DNA of 64,000 bases, from assembly GCA_028456385.1 (NCBI GenBank), contig JALNQF010000201.1, forward strand, positions 1 through 64,000. Reading direction: 5' to 3'. The position numbers and the translations under genes are program-made. Below, piece after piece: positions 34,285 through 44,421 of the stretch (position 1 is the first letter of the stretch; every line of letters starts with the position of its first letter). This DNA comes from Ophiosphaerella korrae. Its lineage: Eukaryota; Ascomycota; Dothideomycetes; Pleosporales; Phaeosphaeriaceae. The notes under the pieces were generated by a model. The model searched no databases. It was not told the DNA's origin and was given only the letters and a program-made list of their open reading frames with translations.

Positions 34285-35226
34285 TCAATCCGCCCTCTCC
34301 CTCCACCTCACCCCCCACTCCCCCTTCGCAAAACTCGCCTCAACAACCATGCCCTTCATCACCGCCTCACACTTCCTCCGCTCCTCCTGCCCCTCCACCC
34401 GGAACCCAAACGCACACCCGCGCCGCGCCGCCTTGCGCACCATTTCTCGCTCTTCAGCCCGCTGCTGACCTTCCCGCCGCTTGAGCTTCATATCATCTGT
34501 TTCCTCGACACGCTCCGCCCACCCCTTTTCCCCGCCCACGCCCCCATTCACGTCGTTGACGCTCTGTGGAGGCCGGATCTTGCCCGACCCATAGCCAAAC
34601 TCGATCGCGTCTGGTACCTGTGGCGCAAGATCCGCGCCCTTGAGCACGATGCCGCCGCCGCCGCCGTCTTCCTCCCCCGGCTCGGAATCCGATATCGTGT
34701 CGACGTCGCTAGGGGCTGATGGTGCCGCGGGCGCAGGCTCGTCCACCATGTCGACGCTGCGCCAGTCCTCGGGCTTCTCCATCACATATCTTGCCCGCCG
34801 ATTCTTGCGCCGCCCATGCGTCTTCTCCGGATCGATTTCGCGCTGGAATACCGCCCGCTCGACGGCCTGGCACTCGATGGTCAAACGCGTCTCGCCCTTC
34901 TTCACGCCTTTACTCTTGCCCTTGCTACGCTTGTCGTGCTCTTTCTCTCCCCCTTCTCCTTCTTCCTGGCCTACCAGTCCCTCTACCGTGCCTCCGTCCA
35001 GCATCGCCGCGAATGCTGCTTCGATGAGGCGGTCGGTTGCGCCGGGCTTGTTGTTGCGGCAGCGCGTGGAGCAATGTTTTACTTCGGAGCCGCGGTGCTT
35101 TTTGCGCTCGCTGATTACGCGGCCGCAGGTGTGGCAGTAGGGGATTGGGGCGGTCCTGGTGAGGTAGAGGGGGGGTGGGGTTGCAGCTTGTTTGGCGGGC
35201 CGCGACCAGGAGTCCATCCAGGACAT
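34285..35226 (-). CDS. Zinc-ribbon protein of unknown function
   Basis: A single exon encodes 313 residues. The N-terminus holds a compact four-Cys zinc site (YCHTCGRVISERKKH, then VKHCSTRCRNNKPG). The rest is highly charged, with a basic block (KRSKGKSKGVKKGE), the basic patch HGRRKNRRARYVMEKPEDWR and a Gly/Asp/Glu-rich stretch, suggesting a nuclear or nucleic-acid-associated protein. I recall similar fungal proteins only as conserved hypotheticals and do not assign a function. The gene converges on the telobox gene with 128 bp between stop codons. It is GC-rich, and long antisense frames through it are shadows. Confidence 0.7.
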   Translation of the reverse strand: MSWMDSWSRPAKQAATPPPLYLTRTAPIPYCHTCGRVISERKKHRGSEVKHCSTRCRNNKPGATDRLIEAAFAAMLDGGTVEGLVGQEEGEGGEKEHDKRSKGKSKGVKKGETRLTIECQAVERAVFQREIDPEKTHGRRKNRRARYVMEKPEDWRSVDMVDEPAPAAPSAPSDVDTISDSEPGEEDGGGGGIVLKGADLAPQVPDAIEFGYGSGKIRPPQSVNDVNGGVGGEKGWAERVEETDDMKLKRREGQQRAEEREMVRKAARRGCAFGFRVEGQEERRKCEAVMKGMVVEASFAKGEWGVRWRERAD

Positions 35227-36220
35227 TGTGGCGGTGTGGAGTTGGTGCGAGGGGAATGTTGGGGGGGTTTGGTATGCGGGTTGGGAGTTGGGATAAGGTG
35301 CGGTGGCGGAGTGGTGGTATTTGGAGGAGTTTGGGGGCGCGGTAGAGGGTCATTGATGGGTGAGGTGGGTAGGCATTTTGGGGCGCAGGGTAGGGATTCT
35401 GTCTATGGGTGATTGGAGTCTGGCAATCTACTTTGACTGGTGTTTACATTTGAGTAGATGATCACACTTGGGTCGATGACGTATATGAGAAATGCAGCAC
35501 GTGCTCGTTATGCAACGAAAGCTAACAGTAGTTCAACTTGGTATTTTCAAGGTTTAGTGGTTAGGTCCAAGATACTACATTCTCTTCGATGGCAAGAAGC
35601 CCTGGAACTTGGCAGATGCATTGTCGCAACTGCAAACCTCAGGGCCAGCACTTTAGATGCAATCTCTCACGTGAGAGATGCTGAAAGTGGCAAAAGCAGG
35701 GCGTAGGTGGCGTATCAGTCAAAGTTAATCCTCCTTCCTTTCTTTTGCCCGTCTCTTTCGACTCTGGCCTGGTGACATCCCCCTCCCTCGGCTTTACATT
35801 GGTGTTTGTAATCCTCGGATGTTGGCCTTCAACCAACGCTCGCAGAAAAGTGCCGAGCTTAACGGCACTCCAACCGGGTATCAGGAGGCATGGTAAAGGG
35901 TGGGATGCACCGTACCGAGAGCATGTCGGAGCTATATGGTCGTTGTCTGCATTCTTTGCGCTCAACAAACGTGAGCAATTTCTGTTGACCTCGTTGGGCT
36001 CTATTGTGCGCAGAACTTCATATCACGTCTTGCCCACGCTGCTCAAAGCCATCCACAAAGCGGACAGATGGAAGTCTCTTCCCTACCAGCAACTTCACGA
36101 CCAAGCCTGCCGTCCTGTCCCCCCTCGCACTTCCAATTTGCTGCCAGACGACCGCACAGCGTGCGCCATTGTAGGAAGAGAGCGCGACTGCAACCGAGGC
36201 GCCGCGCCAGTTCGACATCC
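35227..36220. other. Divergent interval, zinc-ribbon / pantothenate kinase genes
   Basis: No gene is supported. The last 150 bp (36068-36220) are open and in frame with the kinase from an earlier ATG but read like Ser/Arg-rich leader sequence. Confidence 0.4.
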
Positions 36221-37731
36221 ATGTTGCCGTTGGCCGCAGACCTGGACCCCGAGGCGGGTGAACCCGGCAGCAGCGCTGCATCGCGTGCGCCGCCTGCAGA
36301 TATATCATCGTCCCCTGCTTTGGGGCGGCCGAGGCGGACAACCGTCCAGAGCGATATACAAGAGGCTATTCTGCATCCCGGCAATGTGCGCATTAATGTC
36401 CAGGGCGCCTTCATTGTCGACGAGGAACAGCCCGGCACGCCGCAGAGCGAGGATTATGAGCACGATCCCCAGGACATCCGGCTGCCCAACCACACGGCGG
36501 TTGTGAGCCATATCGCAGTTGATGTAGGCTACTATTAGATAAAATTATTCAAATACACGGCCGGCACGCTGACTCAAGTCCGTATAGGTCGGAGGCTCGC
36601 TGGCAAAACTGGTATATTTCTCGCGCGAGCCTGGCGAATCTGCCCTCGGCGGTCGACTAAACTTTCTCAAATTCGAGACTGACAATATTGATGCGTGCAT
36701 TGCGTTTATGCGCAAACTGCACGCAGACCACAAGAACAACAATGGAACAACGCCGGATGAATTGTGCGTCATGGCGACGGGAGGGGGTGCGTTCAAATAT
36801 TACGATCGGATAACAGAAGCGCTGGGCGTGAAAGTGATTCGAGAGGACGAGATGGAGTGTTTGATTATAGGTATGGCTGCTACGTTTGCGCAGGGCTGGA
36901 ATGGCAACTGACATTGGACATTTAGGCCTCGACTTTTTCATCAATGAGATCCCTAACGAAGTCTTCACCTACAGCGAAGAGGAGCCTATGACGTTTATGC
37001 CACACCCACCGGACCCTCCAAACATATATCCCTACCTGCTTGTCAATATTGGATCTGGTGTATCCATGATCAAGGTCTCAGGGCCCCGACAATTCGAGCG
37101 TGTGGGCGGTACGTCACTAGGAGGCGGCACATTATGGGGCCTTCTCTCCCTCCTCACCGGCGCCCGAAGCTTCGAAGACATGCTTCGACTCGCCGAAAAC
37201 GGCGACAACTCCAGTGTCGACCTCCTAGTCGGCGACATCTACGGCCAAGCCTACAACAAAATCGGCCTCAAAAGCACACACATCGCCTCCTCCTTCGGCA
37301 AAGTCTACAAAATGAAGCGCTCTGCCGAACGTGATGCGGAAGACGGCTGCAATGGCCATCTTAAACACCCCGAAGAAGCAGAACACGTCAGTGGCGCAGA
37401 CGAACTCCAACACCCCGCTGCTGCCTTCCGCCCAGAAGATATCTCGCGATCCCTTTTATACGCCGTGTCAAACAACATTGGCCAAATCGCCTACCTACAC
37501 GCCGAGAAACACGGCCTGCCTCGCATATACTTTGGCGGCTCCTTCATTGGGGGCCACTCGCAAACCATGAATACGCTTTCGTATGCAATCCGGTTTTGGT
37601 CGAAGGGCAGTAAGCAAGCGTATTTCCTGCGGCACGAAGGGTATCTGGGGTCCGTAGGCGCATTCTTGAAGAGGCAGCCACGGAATTGGGGGAGGAGGGA
37701 GAGTTTCCAGGGCCAGAAAGGAGCACTCTAG
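36221..37731 (+). CDS. Pantothenate kinase (eukaryotic PanK, fumble type)
   Basis: The enzyme phosphorylates pantothenate, the first and controlled step of coenzyme A synthesis. Three exons (36221-36523, 36588-36870, 36926-37731) give 463 residues. The ATP-binding phosphate-1 motif is rebuilt at the first junction (HIAVDVGGSLAKLVYFS); VMATGGGAFKYYDRI, EMECLIIGLDFF, LLVNIGSGVSMIKV, VGGTSLGGGTLWGLLSLLTG and IYFGGSFIGGHSQTM follow, all family signatures. The N-terminal 75 residues are low complexity. ATG 36221 is preferred, but an in-frame ATG at 36068 would add 51 residues of Arg/Ser-rich sequence. There is an insertion of about 40 residues (about 330-370) that is charged and poorly conserved. 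Confidence 0.94.
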
Positions 37732-38824
37732 TAGTGGGGTGTCAACTTGATAATATTGAAGAAGTACATCTAATAGGGCTTCATCACTATCTACACAAAT
37801 CGCGTAAACAAGAGCCATTCGCGAGTAAAATTCCGCACCCTTATAGCCGGCTTGCTCCGCCCTTGCAGCCCTCGCAATCGCAAGGAACATTGGCAACAAT
37901 CTATGCAGCCAAGACACCCCTCTTATCGCCTACCGTGCCTATTGCGTCCCAGGCCTCTTTTACACGGCCAATTGCAATGCTGCTGGGGTTTGATGTCCGG
38001 GGAACTACCGAGATTTTTTGGAACTTCGTGACCTCATACAGCGATGGCGACGTCAGCCAATGCTTACGGCCTTCCCTTTGGAGGTTACACGGCTCTGGAT
38101 ATGCACAGGAGTGGATACATGGATGACGGGAGTTTGCCATTGCGGCGCAGAGGAAGAAGGGTCGGAGTAGGCTGTTTTGAAGGATTTCGTACCGGTATTA
38201 TATACATTCCTCAGTCGTATACCGGTCCCCCACGCTATCTAGTATTTCTACTCTGCGTCTTCTCGTAAATGCATTGCTATATGAACATCGGAAATAGAGT
38301 ATTGACAACGTTACGGAAAAACAGGTGGAAATAACCAATTGTAAGGCTAGCAGGAGTCTTACAGGCGTCGCTAGTGTTCGCGGCTTAACTACTGCTTACT
38401 ATGATATTGTCGCTATGGCGGCTCATGAAATATTACTTAACGGGTTGCCTAACCGTTCCTACCGCTTGCTACTGCACCTTGGCTGCAGGTACATCTTATT
38501 TTTCAACTCCCACATATCATCCGTAAAGGCCTTTACAATGGCACAACTCGTCATTGAAGAGTCATCAAGATGGGCGGAAAATCCGAGCACAACGAGGAGA
38601 GTTTGTGCTTCAAAACCATCTATTTAGGTATGTAAGTCCTCGTATCTTGGCGTATTTTTGAATTACTCAGCGGAATATGCATCTAACAAGGACCCCTGTA
38701 ATCCCTGCCGTACCTACTTGTGTGGAAATATGGAGTAATGCATGCTAGTATCCGTGTATAAGTAGGCAGCAGCACCCTATTGTAGTACCTCACAGTTGGT
38801 GTTACGGAGAAGTACTAATATATA
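37732..38824. other. 1.1 kb intergenic interval
   Basis: I see no gene. Open frames on both strands near 37.7-38.1 kb have no family resemblance and no splice support. Confidence 0.4.
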
Positions 38825-40107
38825 ATGACTGTACTTGCACCACTCTTGGGCTTCCTACTTCTTGGTTCTGTGGGTGCTGTACCCCAAGCCTCACAAGTAT
38901 CAGTCTCTGTCAATCCTCCATCATCCACTGCACCAGCAAATGCTTCGGCGTCGTTAACAACCGAGGAGCAAGAAAAACTGTTCGGCCTTCATAAAGAACT
39001 AGTTGAAATCCCTTCAATCTCCAATGACGAAGTCAAAGCCGCAGATTATGTGTCAAAGTACCTGGAAGATCTAGGATACTATGTCGACAAAGTCCCAGTC
39101 GAAAACACAAACGCCTATAATGTATTTTCGTACCCCAAAGCACTCAAGGACCGGGGCGTCTGGCCTGAAGTGCTCATCACAACACACATCGACACAGTAC
39201 GTACCCAACCTCAAACCAACCACACGCATAACTTACTCCCCAGGTCCCCCCCTTCATCCCCTTCTCCCAGCGCACCATAAACGGCAGCACCCACTACTTT
39301 GGCCGCGGCACCGTCGACGCCAAAGGCCCCCTCGCAACCATGCTCATCGCCACCCACAAATTCTTCCAATCCCGCTCCGACACGCCCAGCCTTGGCTTCT
39401 TATTCGTCGTTGGCGAAGAAATCGGCGGAACAGGCATGCGCGCCTTCGCCTCGTACGCCCGCAACACGACTTTCCGCGCCGCCATCTTCGGCGAGCCGAC
39501 AGAGGGCAAGCTGGCTACGGGCCACAAGGGCGCCCTCGGCCTCACGCTCGACGTCCAGGGCAAGGCGGCGCACTCTGCGTACCCGTGGCTGGGCGTCAGC
39601 GCTGTGAACTATCTTGCTGAAGCCATTGTTGCGCTGAATGCGATGGAACCGGAGCTCCCGACGTCGGACGTCCTGGGCGCTACGACGGTCAATGTAGGCA
39701 AGATTCAGGGCGGCGTCGCGTCGAACGTCATCCCCGCGGCTGCGAACGCAAGTGTAGCGATTCGCGTAGCTCGATCAGAAACCGACGCCGCGGATACGGT
39801 GCGGGCGCTTGTGACGGAGAAGTTGGGGCCGCTGGTTGAGCGTGCGAAAGCTGCCAATGCGACGGTTAGTCTGGCGTTTGCGGCTGGGTCGTATCCTGCG
39901 CCGCTGCTGGATACGGATGTTGAGGGCTTGGAGAGCGCGCCTGTGTTTTATGGCACGGATATCCCGAGCTTGCCTCAGGTTAGGAAGAGGTATTTGTTTG
40001 GGCCAGGGACGATTGAGGTTGCACATACGCCGGATGAGGGGTTGAGTCAGGCGGAGTTGGTGCGGGCGGCGGAGGCATATGGGTTGATTTTGAGGAGCTT
40101 GTTTTAG
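38825..40107 (+). CDS. Secreted M20-family metallopeptidase
   Basis: Two exons (38825-39196, 39244-40107) give 411 residues. A signal peptide (VLAPLLGFLLLGSVGAVPQA) and a Ser/Ala-rich linker precede the peptidase. Metal ligands and catalytic residues of family M20 are in order: TTHIDTVPPF (His, then Asp), GRGTVDAKGP (bridging Asp), VVGEEIGGTG (catalytic Glu and ligand Glu), IFGEPTEGK and the C-terminal EVAHTPDEGLS (His). The dimerisation or lid domain begins at GHKGALGLTLDVQGKAAHSA. The closest functional types are acetylornithine deacetylase-like peptidases and small secreted carboxypeptidases; the substrate cannot be told from sequence. The protein is extracellular or vacuolar. Confidence 0.9.
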
Positions 40108-41534
40108 AAGATTAGGGGTAGGGGGTTTGGTAATCAAGATGGATCTTCTAACTAGATGTCATTTCGTGCCTATATGGCGCTTTTTGAATGGAAGCACTTG
40201 AAGTACTGTATTTTCTAAGGTTGTGTGTGTGGTGAAATAGTGACGAAATAATTCCAGATAAAAACATCGGGAATAGCTGTCGGGACAGCCAGGATTGCCA
40301 AATCACGGTCCTTTTGTGCACTGCGCAAAAACCGTGTAAATTGGCAACGCGCTAGGCCAAAAGCAGCGCAACCCTCTGCACAAGGAGAGATGAGGGATAT
40401 CTACAGCGCCCCAACAAGATAGCTAGACAGAGCAATCAATCACTTCAATCAGACAGGTCATACCAAACTGTTTGTGAAAAAGCCTTTTCTGCAACCATCA
40501 GTAACTATCAAGGCCAATACAAGGCCGTTACAAAGAAGCCTTTTTATCAACCGCTGCGCGTAAATTCCCAACAACTCGTCACCTGCATGCATCTTCCTAT
40601 GAAAGTCGACATATGAGAGTTCAATGATGTTTGGTTAGGCGTGGTTACAAGAGGCCACTAGAGGTTGAAAGATGATCTACAGCCCAAGCTAATCCAAATT
40701 TAGGAAAGTACGTGAGTTTCCGTGATATCATGACTTCGCGTTTTCGTGTCTCGCGTCTCGCGTCAGACTAACGTCAACCCCAGTCACCATCTTAGGAGTT
40801 CCCCTTTCTCCAGCCCCGGCGTCATCGGAATTGCTCAAAATGCGGTGATGATAGCAGAAGATCGATCTCGCATCGCTTTAGTGCTTCGGCAATCTCAAAG
40901 CTCGGACAAAGAGTCCCATTGGCCCCTGGCGCTAGAGAGGTCTTGACGTCGGCTGTCACCCTTCCTGACCTCAAGAGATGTGGTTCAGGATAAGCATGCG
41001 TGGTAATCCTGTATGTCTGGCATGTGTTGTTTGTGCTAGATGCTACCTGATGTTCTACGAACTCGCAGAAAGATTGAATCTCTCGCGGGACTTCGAGAGT
41101 AGCTCTGCGTTATGATGACGTTGAAACTCCTAAACAGTTGTCTCTACTTGTTCATTCTTCATGCACCGCTAGCTGGATTTGCCTGAATCTTACATACCGG
41201 ATCGCCGTACGTCAATTTATTTATGGTCCCTGCTTGCGCCACAAGCAGCTTGGAGTGCAATGAAGCCTTTACTTCAACGCCATGCTGTCATGATTACAAC
41301 CACATTATAGTCACCGATCCCACACTTCAGTCTGTGCAGGTGGCTTTCCCTCAAGGCTCGGGTGAGTCTGCCTTTCTCTATGACGTACAATTTCTCTATA
41401 GCAAAGTCTACTCAAAGCAGCTCATCCACGACATACCGTTCTATCAAACAATTCCATTCTTACATCAATCATAGAACTATTCTGTAAAATTGCAAATCAA
41501 TTTCTTCTGTAGAGTTTCTCCAAATATCTTCAAT
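40108..41534. other. 1.4 kb intergenic interval with two hairpins
   Basis: No gene is supported. Two inverted repeats are present at 40276-40289 and 40295-40347 (described separately). Confidence 0.4.
40295..40347. repeat. 53-nt inverted repeat (long hairpin)
   Basis: Outer arms TTGCCAA and TTGGCAA, middle arms CACGGT and ACCGTG, and inner arms TTTTGTGC and GCGCAAAA pair in register around a three-base loop, with small internal mismatches. A second short hairpin (GCTGTC / GACAGC) lies just upstream at 40276-40289. It begins about 190 bp after the peptidase stop codon. Confidence 0.7.
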
Positions 41535-41870
41535 ATGAGCTCCACAGAGAACGAATACCAAAGTCGCACCGGTCAATCCGAAATTCCCGTTCAGAGCGAC
41601 GACGCAGCAATTGAACGCACTAAATATGACAATGGCGGTGACTCAGACAAGCAGCTTGGTACGAGTCATATAATACTACTATCAACTCCACATTACCGAC
41701 TACGCACAGAAAAGGATGAGGCAGACGCCATTGACAGGAGCAACATTCTCGACGAGCGCACGCGGGGTGCGACAAAGAAGGCCGGCACATATACAGAGCC
41801 ACCTGATGAGGAGGGTATTGATGACTTGACTGCTGGTGAGCAGGATGGGACGTCATCTATGAGGCAGTAG
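41535..41870 (+). CDS. Small hydrophilic protein, unrecognised
   Basis: ATG 41535 opens a frame to 41870. An intron 41659-41709 (GTACGA...CACAG) removes the only non-hydrophilic stretch and leaves 94 residues, rich in Glu, Asp, Thr and Arg (for example EKDEADAIDRSNILDERTRG); without splicing it is 111 residues. Both readings stay in frame because the intron is 51 bp. No family is recognised; the acidic, disorder-like composition resembles small fungal stress proteins, but this is only an impression. Confidence 0.45.
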   Translation: MSSTENEYQSRTGQSEIPVQSDDAAIERTKYDNGGDSDKQLGTSHIILLSTPHYRLRTEKDEADAIDRSNILDERTRGATKKAGTYTEPPDEEGIDDLTAGEQDGTSSMRQ

Positions 41871-42663
41871 TGTTTGGATTAGTGAATCGCAGGAGCAGTT
41901 GGTTGGCAGTGAGGCGTTGGTACTCATCTCAGTGGCCAATGAAATACTCGTTATTTATATGACTATCGAATTCAAGTATTTTCCCATGGCCAGTTCTCTG
42001 TATTTTCGTTTGCAATAACCATCATTCTGCAGGTGGCGGTGTGTCTCCTCAAATGCTTAGTGTGGTTACACTGTTTCAAATTCTGTGAAATTATATGTCA
42101 TGCTCGCTGGCCTATTTATGGACACCGTATTTTTCCAAGGTGCATAGTAGCAATCGTGGCACTCTTTTTAATGATTCGTTCCTTGTTTTGTAATTAGTGG
42201 AAAATTTCTCTTGTTAAAAACATTCGTCAAGGCCCCATTTGCATGTTCGTTCGATACTTCATTGAGAGAACATGAGGCCTTTCACTTGAATGTAACAGTT
42301 TGTTTGTTATTTATCTGCGAGATTTTCGTCACGATGCTTAATCTGTTTGCCAATAGAAATGTCAGAATTAACCCAGATTTGTGCTTCAAACAGCTCCACC
42401 TACGAGATATCCAAACATCCAAGCGACTTCTTAGGTTCCTCCATGGAATGTCACTTCTATCATTGGGCATCAAACGTGATTCTGATTTTCGCTATGTCAC
42501 CTGAACTGACTTGGGATGGTACTGAAAAGCTAAAAAAGATATGACACATCTTGATTCACTTGATTCACCTCACGTTCATGACTGAACACCACCTCAATCT
42601 GCATCCCCTCGGCCACCCACCACCATCGCCACCACCACCACCCGACTTCTAACCCATGCCAAA
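41871..42663. other. Intergenic interval
   Basis: No gene is seen. The last 80 bp upstream of the next ATG are CA/CCACC-rich, as in many fungal leaders. Confidence 0.4.
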
Positions 42664-44301
42664 ATGTTAACCCTCAAAGCCCGAAACAGAGCCCGCGCGG
42701 CCTATGCCCGGGCCCAGGGCCAATTAGTGTACATCTCCGGACTGCAAGGCAGCCATACACTCGAGACAGGCGTCGCGTACCACTACCGCGGCCACTTCAT
42801 TTACGCGTATCCCGCTGGCAATCCAATCGAGCCCGTACCCTTCTCCACAAGCAAGGGCATCAACATTGTTGGCACGGTAGGCGAAAGGGCGCCGCGCTAT
42901 GTACCTGGTGCTCAGGATCTTGTGCCTGAAGGGAGTGTTGCGGCACTGACAAGTTCCCGGGCGAGGTTTTTGGCGGAGCAGCAAGAGAAAGATGAAAGCG
43001 AGCAGGCTGGGATTGAGGAAGAGAAAGGGAAAGATAAGGGGAAAGAGAAAGAGATTAGAGAGACTGGTGATGATATGTTGAAGACGGCGGTCGGTGCTCT
43101 GTCTAGTTCGCATGTTGTCTCAAGCGTCCTTGGTGAGGCTTCAATGAGGTCTACGACATTGGTCCCATCGCAGGTGGTTACCCGTGCGGTTCTTCGGGGC
43201 AGCGAGTCGATGTTTCTTCCTCCTCTGGCTGGACACGGAACTCGATCAGTGGGTGGGCCAGCACCTTCACCTGCGTTGCTCTTCCATCCTCCGTCTCCGC
43301 GCAATGACCGCGATTGGGCTAACACAGGCGAAGATCAAGACCAGACTCGTCCCACCGTGTTCACCAACAATGCCCCAGCAGACGATGTGTTCGGCCCTGG
43401 CCCGTCCAACCCAGGCCAATCTCTTTTTCACCGTCGCTCCCAAGCCGGATCGTCAGTCTCCCAACTCTCTCTCAGCTCTTCACGTGAAGACCTACTTCAC
43501 CCCTCTCCCTTCTTACGCACCAGCCGCGCCCCCAGCCTACCATCTATCCCCGCATACGTGCCCCAGCTTTACTTGAATACAAATATCTTCACTCCCCACG
43601 ACCGCGCCCGCTTCCTCGCCGACTCTGCCCCAGGCTCCCGCCTCGCCTCGCGCTCCGGCTCGCCAGCACCTGCGGACCCCATTCCAGGACCTACCCGTGA
43701 CGCTTCCCTCCGCCGAATTGCAAGCATGTCTCACCTGTGCCGAGTCTACGCCGCGGACGAAGTGCAAAGGACACACGCACCCCTCGCTAACCTCCTTGAA
43801 GGCAGGAACCTCTCTAACCGCGCGCCCCGCAGCATCGGAGCATCCACTAATTCATCCGTAGAAGATTGGGTCGAGCCAAACGAAATCAGTGCCTTCATCA
43901 ACACGCTAGATGCCGAGCCGTCTGCGCCCGTGGTGTCGCCGCCGTACAGTCGCAACAAGCCGATTGGCACCGGCCGCCCGCGGCGGGCATCCGTTGCGCT
44001 CAACAAGGCATACAATGCTGCAAATCCCATTGGCGGTGGGGAGGTTGAACCTGAGCCTGAGCCTGTTACGTTGATGAACGAGAGCCCAAAGACACAGAGG
44101 TGTGCGATACATGACGAGGAGTGCGATGGGGTGACGGTAGACGGCACGTGGCGGACTCAGCGCGCGCGAGAAACCAGCGGGTTCAAGGACTTGTATCCGG
44201 TGGTGGAGGGAGTGGGGGGGAGGGTAATGGTGGACTGGTTTGCATTGTTGAAGGAGGAGCGGGAGAAGATGGAAGAGAAGATGAAGGAGGTGAAGGAGTA
44301 G
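42664..44301 (+). CDS. Large disordered protein, unrecognised
   Basis: A single exon encodes 545 residues. Only the first 90 residues look folded (RAAYARAQGQLVYISGLQGS, then HYRGHFIYAYPAGNPIEPVP). A Lys/Glu run (EEEKGKDKGKEKEIRE) follows, then a long Ser/Pro/Arg-rich middle, a helix-like patch EDWVEPNEISAFINTLDAEP, and a final segment GFKDLYPVVEGVGGRVMVDW ending in a Glu/Lys coiled-coil-like tail. I recognise no domain. Codon use and length argue for a real gene. It converges on the hydrolase gene with 120 bp between stops. Confidence 0.65.
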   Translation: MLTLKARNRARAAYARAQGQLVYISGLQGSHTLETGVAYHYRGHFIYAYPAGNPIEPVPFSTSKGINIVGTVGERAPRYVPGAQDLVPEGSVAALTSSRARFLAEQQEKDESEQAGIEEEKGKDKGKEKEIRETGDDMLKTAVGALSSSHVVSSVLGEASMRSTTLVPSQVVTRAVLRGSESMFLPPLAGHGTRSVGGPAPSPALLFHPPSPRNDRDWANTGEDQDQTRPTVFTNNAPADDVFGPGPSNPGQSLFHRRSQAGSSVSQLSLSSSREDLLHPSPFLRTSRAPSLPSIPAYVPQLYLNTNIFTPHDRARFLADSAPGSRLASRSGSPAPADPIPGPTRDASLRRIASMSHLCRVYAADEVQRTHAPLANLLEGRNLSNRAPRSIGASTNSSVEDWVEPNEISAFINTLDAEPSAPVVSPPYSRNKPIGTGRPRRASVALNKAYNAANPIGGGEVEPEPEPVTLMNESPKTQRCAIHDEECDGVTVDGTWRTQRARETSGFKDLYPVVEGVGGRVMVDWFALLKEEREKMEEKMKEVKE

Positions 44302-44421
44302 ATGGGCTTGAAGATGTACGATGATGTGTAAAGGACGTGACTATAATGGGTTATGAACGGTAGTCTTCGAGCTGATGTATTGCGCCGTCGATGGATGGAA
44401 ATCTGCTGAAGAATAACAGGT

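Noticed and set aside
34640..35412. Plus-strand frames opposite the zinc-ribbon gene
   Set aside because: Low-complexity Ser/Leu/Gly composition and no start or splice support; the minus strand has a Cys zinc site and ordered composition.
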